A DNA stretch of 64,000 bases from Epinephelus fuscoguttatus. Lineage: Eukaryota > Chordata > Actinopteri > Perciformes > Serranidae. The notes beneath the pieces are model-generated. The model made no database searches. It had not been told where the DNA came from and worked only from the letters and a program-made list of their open reading frames with translations. Location of the stretch: NCBI RefSeq assembly GCF_011397635.1, contig NC_064771.1:12339379-12403378 (forward strand), read 5' to 3'. A program made the translations under genes and the position numbers. Shown one piece after another: positions 43,301 to 55,300 of the stretch (its first letter is position 1; each line of letters begins with the position of its first letter).

Positions 43301-46300
43301 ACATGAGTGATGCAAATTGAGATAAAAGAGTTTGTGGTGTTAACCGAATATAAAGAGACAGTATTTGAATAACTGCAGTCACTCATTTACACAAATCTGT
43401 GTGCTTATAAACCTTGAGCAGCCGGATGTTTGAAGGGAAGGAGTTGTCGGGCAAAAAGGAGACGTCACCATCCAGGAAGAGAGACACAGCCCTCGACGCC
43501 GTCTGTCCCGCCAACCTGTCGACATCAAACACCACAGAAGGAAACCACGTAAACCTCATGAAAAATGATCTTAACAAATCTGAGTCTGACAAGATGAGAA
43601 GGTGTGAGACAGACAAGAACTAAAAGCATATTTAGTTTGTTTAAATCTGATTTAGATTCTTGTTCTAAACTGAACAGTTTTACAAGTGCTCCTCTCTGCA
43701 ACAAATAATCTCACCAAGAAGCATCAGACAGGTCTCCAGGTCTGATGATCAAAATCCTCACTGCACACGGCTTAGTACATCTTTACATTTAGATGAGTTA
43801 CGACGAGTTCAGATTTTTACAAACACACAGATATCTGTATCATGGTATTTTGGTTGTCAGAACAAAGAGATTTACTATGGAGGTATGTTCACGTGTGAGT
43901 GAGAGTTTGCACTGACGTGGGCTGCAGCCTGGAGCAGGAAGTACAGATGATGGGGACCATGGCAGACAGAACCACCTCCTCCAGAAGAGGACTGCGACGA
44001 CCAGATGACTCATCGCCTGCAAAACATGAACAGGAAGTACAAAACGTCTGAATCTCAGATGAAGTAATTCACCTTTTCAACTGTCATGTTTATCTAATAT
44101 GGGTAAAGAGGAGAGTGGAAGGTCACCAATAGAGGTCTTCACAAGTCTACCCTCACACTAGGACTCGAGACCCGACCCGGCTGCCACACAGATTTGGGTC
44201 CACATTTTATTATGGTCAATCAGGTCGAGTCCCATTCAATTACCCCAGGTTCCACATGTGTTTATATAATGTGTAACACCCAACTGGAAATGAGAAGACC
44301 CGTGATCAGAGCTGACCATAACAGAAACACATAAGTGCTGTGTGTGCAACAAGTAAGGTGGAAATAACGCTGAGCAAGTTGGAGATAGAGCCCAGGAAAG
44401 ATGGCTGGTGAACATTACAGCAGATAAAATCCCAACAATAACAACAACAAAACAAGTGGCAATAGAATAAACAAAGCAAAAAACAGACATCTGGAACATT
44501 ATTAAGCATTATACAGTAAGATGGGCGAGAACAGGAAGTTGTATCCAACATGAGAAATGTCTTTAGCAGTAGACCTACATTTTTAGTAGCAATTTAAATC
44601 ATCAGGTTTGTTGGGTCCATGAAACAGACCCTAGACCCATCAGGTCTCTCCTCTCAGACATGTACCAGGCAAGATCTGTAATATCTCAGGCAAAACCAGG
44701 TCAGGTATATATATATTTAAGAAAAAAAACTATGAGTTTAAATCGGATCTCAGTATGAATTCCCGAGGTCCATTAGGGTTTGGATCCGTCATTTGTTGAC
44801 CTGTGAAGACCTCTAGTCACAGACTCAAACTCTTCTTCAGAAAATGCAAGCAATGGGGTCGCAGTTATGAAGACAGGAGGAGATTGATTTAACAGAAGGA
44901 ATCTATGGATCAGATTTAAAAATGATTTGAGAATGCTGTGGAGGGTTGTGAATAAAAAAATAACACACAGTCAGTAAAAAAGGGGGATCACTGTAGTTTT
45001 AGTTGAGGATCTGCTCACCCTGCAGTGCTGCCTGAAGTGCCAGAGACAGCAGGCGAGGGATGATGATGTCATGGAAGCATCGTCCCGTCTCCTCAGTGTC
45101 TTTAACCTGCTCTGCTATTCTCTGGAGGCTGCGACACGCCAGCACCACCTCCTCCACTGAGAAACCAACACCACCTGGAAAAAGATGACACTGGTATTCA
45201 TTAATCTGAAACTTCTTTTTTGATTCCTCCTCCTTCCTTTAGCCTGTACATGTGAGGCAACTTCTGTGAATTTAAACACCGACACACTTCACTGCATCAA
45301 TGCCTGATGATGACTGATGTCATCTGACACAAGTGCACTGCAGGTGGGAGATGTGAAGTGTCAGCGAGCAGTAGAGATGCTCACATTTCAGAAAATGATG
45401 CGTGCTGTTACTGTATCATAGCTCTAGTCCTGCTTGACCTTTAGCTTTTGTATTCAGAGACAAACTAACTAGCTATTATTGTTTGTTCCTAAGTCCTTCT
45501 GGAGAGACTGAGAATGCATCAAAGCAAATTATGAGGAAAAAGGAATCATATAGGGAAAAACTACCTGTGTGTGCTGAGCTGAGGACCTCCAACAGGACAG
45601 GTGTGCTCTCCTGGACAACACTGGGTTGGGTGGACATCGCAGCCAGGGCAGACAAACACCGCTGGCGCAGAGCATGATGGGAATGCTGCTCGGAAGCTAC
45701 TCTGTTGTTGTCTTGATCCATGGGCTCTAAGCAGAGGAGACGGGAGAGGAACAGGTTTGTAGGGTATATTAACTAAGCGTCTGTCTGCTGACTTAATGCT
45801 GAATCACAAATTCAATTAATTCGCCATGCTTCTTTTCCATAGTATCAAACGTAATATCATAAGACTCAGGAAGAACACATTTTGAAAAATAAATACATAG
45901 ATAAATAAAATAATAAAGGGAAGCAATTATTATAATAATGCATTTACAAATTAAATAAAGACGTCAAAGAAAAACTCAAGACTAAGATTCAGTTCCTCCT
46001 ACAAGATGAGACACTGAAAAGGTTGCCAGATTTTCTCAGAATCTTATAACTTGTCTTTACTAATAAATCTGATGCTCTCAAGATGCTCCTCCAGTCCAAG
46101 TGTCAAAGTATCCTTGGGCAAGATACTAAACCCCAAATTGCTACCAATGCCTATTGCATCAGTGTGTAAATGGTTACTCAATAGCAGGCGGCACCATGTC
46201 TCGGCCACCAGTGTGTGACTGTATGTGTGAATGGTTGAATGTGACGTGTAAAAAGCGCTTTGAGTGATCATAAGAATAGACAAGAGCTATACAAGTGCAG

Positions 46301-49300
46301 TCCATTTTAAGTGTGCACTTTTCACTTACCAGAAAACATCTCTGTCTTTAGTCTTGGGATCATTTTAGTGATAAAGGCTGCTGGGCGCAGCGCTGCTAAA
46401 GCTCCGGCACACTCCACCACAGCAAGACTGGAGGCAGAAAGAAGACAAAGACACATAGAGATAGTATTTATGTTTAGTCCAACTGCAAAGGAAAAAGAAG
46501 TGCTGTGTATGTGTGTGTTTAGACGAGGTAAACGCAGAGCAGCAGTACAGAAATCAAAAGGATGACAGACAAAAGTATGTTAAACATAAGCTGACCTGAC
46601 TTGAGCGTCGTCCTCCGTCAGCAACAATCTGGTCAGGTGATCTATGGCCAACTCAATGTCGGAGTCCAACAGCAGACCTAAGAGAGACGTTAGGTTTGTA
46701 ACATAAGTAACAGTGCTGACTGAATGTGCCTCTGCTGTTGGCTGTAAATGTTGCATCTCACCTGGTTGTTGTGCCAGTGAGGTGAGCACAGAGGCGGCTG
46801 TGATCTGCAGACTGGCATTAGTCTCTGTCAGAGCTGAGAACACCATGCTGCACAGAGACGGGCGGAAGGCTAAAAACACACTCTCTTCTAATGTGGAGGG
46901 ATGAAACACAGACAGAAAAAAAAAGAAAGCAATGAGTTAAAATCTGGAAGTTTAGTCTGTGTTTAGTCTCCATGGTTCTGCACAAACAGGCCCTAGACAG
47001 ACTTACAGTAACAGTGCATATCATCCTTTTGAAGTGCCTTTCTGACAAACTATCTGTATAACACACATTACCTCACAGTACATCTGGAAAATGCATGATT
47101 TAATGTCAAGAGGAGACATTTATCTGACAGAGATGAGCTGTAAACACATGAATCCCCCCCCCCCCCCACAAAAGGACAGGGGGATTAAAACCTGAACCAA
47201 ACCTATAATTTAAAGATTTGTATCATTAAGTATTTGTGTTAAAGTGGAACAAGATGCAGCTGTAAGAAATGGAAGTCACACGAGTGGCTTGGATTGAATA
47301 AGTGACCCTGATGATAAACAGCACTTGCCATTATCTGACGACTGGCAGGTTTTCACCGACTGGATAAACCGCTGCACCACCTCCAGTAATGTTCGTCTGT
47401 GGGAACACTGCACAGGGATAATAAGAAAGTTACTGATATCACCACACACTGTATCAAAATATGACTTTGGTGCCAATAACAGCACAGATTATCATAAATA
47501 TGTGAATGAAACTTAAAGAGAATACAGCTGAGACGTAAGAGCACCATTATCAAACTGTCAGTGTTCCTTACTTACCTGAGCTCTGCTGTTGTACTGCTCA
47601 ATGAGAGAAGGCATGACAGCGGCTGTAATGATGTGGCTCGCCCTGTAGGAGGCGCTGCAGGAGGCCTGTAGCAGCTTGGCGCTGGGCCACACTAGCTTCA
47701 GGTCAGGCTCACACAGGTGATGTTTGCAATCTGGAACAACATCACACTTCTGGTTAAAAACACAAAAGTCCAATGGACATGTTTCACAGTTGTAGTGACT
47801 GTCTCTTTATCTGTTACTCACCCTGTGTTATGATGAATTTGTGAAGAAAACTCTGTTTTCCTGGCATGCCTCAACAGTTTACAACGAGTAAAAAAAAACT
47901 GAGAAATTCTTCATAAACTGAAGTCATAAGCCACATTACCACCAAGCAGTCTGATTCAGTTCAGTTAAACATTGGAATGTTATTTTTTCCACTGTTTCCA
48001 CTGTGATAAGTTGTGGATGATGGTAGCAACAGAACCGTCTCCATTCTTCGTCACCCCTCTGTGGGGATCCCTAGTACACTGATCTGATACTAAAAGGTGG
48101 CACTAGACACACTGAGGTTTCTTGAATGGTCAGTACAGAACCATCACTCTTGTTCAGGGCTGAGTTGTGGCTGAATTTAATTCACTGGCAGCAGCTACTG
48201 GAAACTTTTAAGGTGGAATGTTAACTTGTAATGTTACTAAATGCATGAGCCAATCAAGACACCTTAAATGTCAATATGACTTTGACCATTCTGTTTGTTT
48301 TTATTGTCTATCTTGAATGACATACGCTTTAGTGATGCAGCATTTAAAAAATGTCTATGAGTTTCAACCAGCATATATAGCAATCATTACTTGGAGAAAG
48401 AAAAACATGGTTTAGCGTCATTCCAGTACATCCCTGCTCTTTTCTAACAACCACAAACCTGCTATTTTTAGATATCCCATTGACAGAGACTCTTACTTCA
48501 GCCTGCTGTTTTTGCCCTAATAATTTTGCTGAGCAACTCCAATATATGGACGATACGGGAGGTGCAGATATTCCTCGGTGTCACCAGTGAAGAGGAAATA
48601 CAACAAAAGCTGGACAGGGCAGTGAGTGACAGCAACCCCGCCTGTATTATATGAGTGCTGTCTGGGGTGGGAATGCTAAACGGATCTACGGTCTAGGTAG
48701 ATGCTCTTTGGTTTTAAATGTACTATACCGAAGGTTTTTGGCAGACACGGAGCTTTAAGCAGCCATGTTAAAAAACAGCAGAACATCCATTTACAAACTC
48801 TCCCGCAATGCCTGCAGTATACTTCACGTCTCATTTATGCAGTTGTATGCTCAGTGATTCCCAAACAGACAGCCCTTTCTGGCAGGAAACTGAGCTGTAG
48901 GTGATGGTCTCTTCAAATCCAGACTTCACTGAGAAAAATGGTATTTTTACTTTGCTGAACACGTACAAGACTTATGTGAGTTTGCAACCAGATGTTTTGA
49001 TAAAGTTTTACTTGTGTTAAACACACGCCCCTATGACTTCATTTCATCAACAATTTTCTCTGTTTTTGGATTCTCCATTCACCATGGAGGCATGCCAGAA
49101 AAACTAAGTTTTCTTCATGCTGTTAAAAATGTTTTGGGATATGAAATCCCAAATACCTGCCTTGTGATGAATCTTGGGAACATTAAAGGTGTTGTCATAA
49201 GAAAAGATATTTACTTGATTAAAGTCTTGTTTGCAGCAAGTAAGAAACCTATTGCCAGGCACTGGCTCAAAGACAACCCCCCAAAACAGTAACTCTGGCT

Positions 49301-52300
49301 GGAAATTGTCCAAGAAATGTTAGAGAATACATTCAAAATGAACTGGGACAAATGGAACATTTATATGAGACATGACACCAAGTAAAAGAACTTGAAGATA
49401 CCTATTTAAATACTAAAACCGTCCCAGACAACCATATATTGTTGCTGTGTATTTTTATTCGATTTGTTTATCGCACTGTATCATTTTTGTGGATATGTGT
49501 TTGTACTGTTGACATATCTGTGAAAACTCAATAAAAACGTGTGTAATAAAGTGTTAAAAAAAAAGTTTTCTTCACAAGTTAAACAGAACACGGGGTGAGT
49601 AATTGATATACAAATGGTCATGTTGTGGGTGAAGTATTCCTTTAAAGATGAGTTTAAAAACAGAAGAAGGAGAGAGGGTCTCCCTGGCATTAAGAGCAGT
49701 GAACACTAAAATATTCAGGTTTCATTTATGAGTTTGAGTGTCTCACATCACATCCTGTTTCACTGACTTTTCTACTCTAAAGAAAGAGGTCATGTCTTTT
49801 CTGGTTTTGGGGTTATGAATGATCTTTACAAACCCTCTGAATACATCAGCCAAAGTTTCAACAATTTCAGACTGAAATATTTACTGGTCGTGACCTTTAG
49901 AAATTAACTAACACTAGTCTATAAAGCTGTGACATTAGTTTGGAAGTTTCTAAGTATGTTGTTTCAGAGAGCTATTTATGATGGGAAGAATGCAACTCCA
50001 GAAAACCATTTCGACAACATGAATTCTGAGCATTGTATCATGTACAGTGTTACGTGACCTGTTAACAGTGTGAGCAGTTGGTTGAAATTAGAGCCCTGAA
50101 CAGTCTCTGTGGTATAATTTCCTGCCCATCTACTTGAGCAGAGCTGCACTGCAGTAAACCCTCCCATTACCACAGTTCTGACATATTTAGTTCAGCACTT
50201 TTTACATCTGCACACCCTCCCTTACAGTCACTCTGCCTGCGTCAGAGCAATAACTTATTTAACAAGTCTTTTACAGTTCTGTTGTTTTGTGTCTTTCAGC
50301 TTGTGTTTCAATAAAACTGACTGTAATTAGTTTGTCTGTATCACTGTCATGGCAATCCTTCTTTTCTTTCTGTATGTTTTAAACACTCCTGGAGTTTAGA
50401 CATCTTTACAACAAAATATATATTCACTTTCCAAGTGCTAATAAGCTTAATTTGACAGCATTTCACCTTTGAGAACCAGATCCAGAAAGGTGCAGAGCGA
50501 GTCCTCTGAATCAGAGTTGAGGACTGAGCGAGACAGACAGGAAGTGAGTGCGGTGAGTGCAGCGAGGCCAGCAGACTCTATCCTCTCACTAGATGTCTGA
50601 AACACCTGCAGGGAAACAACAAGAGGGGAACATTCTTCATTTGTTTGTTCTTTTGATTCACGGAGAGGTGATTACTTTAATAGCGTATTTACTTTGGTCG
50701 AAATAGTTTGACAGGAAAGGAACAGTTTATCTTGATATATTTCTGTGACGGATCTTTTAAATTTTAAATGTGTTTTCAGTGCCTGAAGCGTGCATGAGGA
50801 ATTAGTTTCTTCTCTTATTAGAAACAGAAGAAAATACTGATGAATATGAGCTTTGGTCCAGACTTGACTTTGTTTTTCTTGGTTTTACAAACATGAGAAA
50901 CTGCATTTGTTCCTTTCCTCCCACAAAGCATCGATCTCAATTACTTTCTCACTTCTAATGTATCATCCGCCAATTCTATTGTTAGTAACTGGTGACTTGA
51001 TGGTAGTGTTTGCAACTGGACAAACAACACAAACTAAAAGACAAAACAATGCAGAGGTGGATGTAAAAGCAGCCTTACAGATGCTTGTTTTTAAAGAGCA
51101 GGTGAAAATTTTTTTGTCATTCATAGCAACTAAATAAATAGAATGCCATCTCCACACAAAACACACAAAAAGGTGTTTAAATATTTCCATATAACGCTTA
51201 GAAACTACACACACACATCAATCAGTCAAAACTACAAGTACTAACACTGTTTTTGTATCTCAAACAAACCTCTCTGCGCAGGGATGCCCACAGGCCCTCT
51301 AGGAATTCCGCCAGATCCTTGTGTTCATATTGTGTCACACAGGCAGTCTGAAAAATAGAAAGTGTGGTGAGAAACCTGATAAAGCTTTTCCAGCAACAGC
51401 CTGCATCACCTTTATAAGTTAAACATCAAACCTCCTGCTCAGGGCTACTAAGCAGCACGCTGTTGTAATGAGTGACTGTGTTGCTTTAGAAAATATCAAC
51501 TGTATATCACCCACATTTACAGACTTCTTGCTTATTTTAGAAGATAAAGATTTCTCACCAGAGTCTGCAGCGAGTCCAGCTTCGCACTCTGAACATCTGA
51601 GTCCAGTTTCTCAATGATGAGAGGTAACAGGAACTGAAACAGTGAAGTAAGAGACAGAGCATGAACCTCTCTTTGGGCTCTTAAAGAAGGTCACAAGACC
51701 TCCACTGCACCAAAAAGCTAAATGTACACCGATTAGACTCAACATTAAAACAAGTGACAAATGAAGTGAATAACACTGATTGTCTTCTGAATGTTCCAGT
51801 GGGTATCCTTTGGTCCTGGCATCCATGTAGAGATCACCTGACACACTCCAACCACCCAAATACTGTTGCAGACCAAGTACACACACTCATGGCAATGGCC
51901 ATTCCTGATGGCAGTGGCTGCCCCAGCAGGACAATGCATCATGCCACACCTCAAAAAAATGCTTAGGAATCACCCAAAGAACGTGACAAAGAGCTCAGGG
52001 TGTTGTCCTGGCCTCAAAATTTGAAAAATCCCAATCTGATCCAGGTCAACGCCTTGAGCTCCTCATCACGTTCCACAAGACATGTCTGAGTAGTTTTTGC
52101 TGTGTGGCGTGGTGCATTGTGCTGCTAAGGGGGTCATCTGGACAAGCCATTGCCAGTAGGGGGGGGATACTTGGTCTACTGTGTTTGGGTGGGTGGTGTG
52201 TGTTTAGTGGCATCTACATGAATGCCAGACACAAGGTTTCCCAGCAGGAGATTGCATCGTAACAAGATGATCAGTGTTTTTCACTTCACCTGTCATAAGA

Positions 52301-55300
52301 TTAAAATGTAAATTAATTGTCCTACCTCAGCAAATTGTGGCGTACCCGTGAGAACGTCCCTCAGGGTCTGGATGAGCTCCTCTCGGGTGATGCCGTGCGG
52401 GTCATTGACAGGCTGGGGTGGGTAGGTGGGTGAAGAAGAGGTAACACACAGAAATCAGAAATGCATCTACACATGTTCACTGATGTAATGAACAGATTGT
52501 TAACGAGAGGCTCAGCAGATGTGAAAGTCAAGCACTGATGCAAGTTTTAAAAATGATTTTTGACATATTCATGTAAAACTGGCTGTGTGAACTGTTTCTG
52601 GGTTTTCAGTGGAGAGTGTTTGAGATTCAGAGACTTTTCCATGTTAAGAAGAATTTGAGCATTGAGGTTGATGATAACAGCTTTTCTTTTTCTTTTTGGT
52701 TAATTATTATCAGGTGAGACAATGCTGTGATCCTTGTGTCACATAAAACCTCACATTTTATCAGCCGCACTGTGACATTGTGCTGGTTTGCTCCAGAGTC
52801 AACAAACAGTCACAGAGCTGTGACCCTCTGTGATGTGAAGATGGGAAATGTGCGTGAGCAGATGAGACAGCAGACGCTGTATTGTTGTTCTCGACAGAGT
52901 TAGCCTGAGGTCACAGGAAGTCGGCAATGACATTTCTGTCTGCTGCCCTCTCCGCTTTCGTCAGCTCTCAGGCAAAAGCAGCTGAGTAAACAGGGACTTA
53001 CGGGGTTGAAGTCAATGGGGAAATAGCAGGATGTCACTTCAAACAGCTCCTCCGTGAATTTACCTGAGACGACAGACAGGAAATTAATGGAAGGCAAAAC
53101 AGAGCCATGCTTGAACTGTGCAGTGGATAATAACAAAGTTCAAAAAGGCTCAGAGACGGACAGAAAAAACAGGTGCTGTACATGAGTGTATGCACCTGTA
53201 TGTGTTCTCACCTAGATCATAACCTCGGAGGATGATGTTCTTAGCGATCTGGAAGGCTAACAGGAGGTTGCGAGGATCCCTCTCTCCGTCCATTGATTGG
53301 ACAAAACCAAACACGAAGTCTACCCCTAAACCCTTCAGCTCTGAAGAAAAGTCAAACAGGAGTACATGGTTTTTATTAAGTTCTGTAAGAGAGCAGGTCA
53401 TCACATAATGTTCGGAGAGCAGAGGCATACTCTTACAAGGCACACCAGCAAGGTGGTGAAATGACACCAAATACCTCTTCCATAGCATCTGAGAAAGTTG
53501 ATGTAGGCCACAAGTATGTGGAAGATTGTCTAATTTAAGCTTATTCACAACAAATGATTTTATTAGATGAAACTGAGAAAAAAAACGTGAATCTATCTCT
53601 GACAAGCAACCAGCAATTATCAGCTACCAAGAGCCTTAAAGGAACAGTTCACCCCAAATTCAAAAATACATATTATTCCTCTTACCTACGGTGCTATTTA
53701 TCAATCTAGATTGTTTTGGTGTGAGTTGCAGAGTGTTGGAGATATTGGCCGCAAAGATGTCTACCTTCTCTCCAGTATAATGGAACTAGATGGCACTCAG
53801 CTTGTGGTATGCATGCGTCTACTGCTGCTCACCTAGCACCACTGAGCTAGGTTTTGTTACAGCTCAGCTGAGGAGGACGCCATTAATGTTTACATCTTGT
53901 GCTATCACCCGCAAGAGCCTCTAGTCCATGAGTAGATGCACACTTCCTTCTGCGCAGTGATATGGTTGGTGGATGTAGTATTTCAAATGTAACTTTCTGG
54001 CTCTTTAAGCCCCATCACTCGCCATCACTATCTCCAACACTCAGCAAGTCACATCAAATGAATCGAGATGGACAAACAGCCCTACGAGTAAGAGCAAGAA
54101 TATGTATTGTTGATTTTGGGGTGAGCTTTCCCTGTAAGCCACACACAAACACTTCGTTGTCAGCCTTCCATTTGTTTCCGACACAGTACGTCTATGCAAA
54201 ACTTGCACAGCATGCAAATTATTCAACTGCCAACCAAAGCAGAAGAAGGTGTGACAACTCTGTCCTTTATTACAGGCCTGGTACAAGCTCAGTTGAGCAA
54301 TGACCACAGTGATTAGTCAGCAAACTGTTGAGATTCTGACTTTCAAAACACACTGCTCACTGCTTTGAATCACCCACATATTCACCAGAGAGGCTTGTTT
54401 TCTTCCAGCAGAGCCCTCGGTCATTGTGGGAAGCTGTTAGTGCGTTTCTCTACTAATCTGTGAATCAGACTCAAAGCTGCCATCTCTTACCAGCTTCTCT
54501 GGTCTCCATGAGGTTGATGAGCATGTTGTAGACGCAAGCTCGCTCTGTCAGCATCAAAGACTGGAAACAATAAAGACAAATAAATAGATCCTGTGAGCTT
54601 TTTACCCATGATGCCCAGATGTAAGAGCAGTTAAGATGAGTCAAGTTGACCGACAAAGCATGCTTAATAAAAGAGGAAGTGCTTCGCAGACATGGTGGAA
54701 ACAAGAACAATATTATACAAACTCTAAGCAGTGTGGTCAAATATTCATGGGTGTGTGTTTGCATATATCTAGATACGAGAGTCTGATGCATTTGGTCAGT
54801 GAATGATGCTGTTGCGCATTTCAACAGGCAGCAGATAAATATCAGACTTGAACACAAATTCATCTCAGTTTTTTCCTGTAGATCAGTTGCCTTAGTTCCT
54901 CATAAATAAATTAAACAATACTATTTACTGCAGCAATGTAGTTATGTTTTAAACTCAAATCCAATGTATACATTCCCCCGACACAAAACGCTCAGGGTCC
55001 TCTTACTATGACAGATTTCCCTGGCTGCATGATAAAATAGAATGCAGCTTGCGACAACTTTTTCACAGTGTCAAGTCTCACCTGGACGTGAACATCCTGG
55101 AACAAAGACCTCAGCATGGACACAGCCGAGCCGGGAGGCAACACTCTACATTTTGTCTGGAATAAACATCAACAGACACAAAGACCATGTTGTTTGCAGC
55201 GATCACATCTGGGACTCTGAATGATTCTAAAATCTACCAAGAAGCAACTAATTTGAAAACATGGCATTCAGTTAAACTTTGGCAGGATGTTTCAGATGTT

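Noticed and set aside
47150-47168. Run of C bases in MMS19 intron 14
   Set aside because: Simple homopolymer. It is too short and lacks the four G-tracts needed for a G-quadruplex claim beyond chance.
49014-49292. 92-codon plus-strand open frame
   Set aside because: It is a fusion of MITE sequence with the tail of a truncated LINE, not a host gene.
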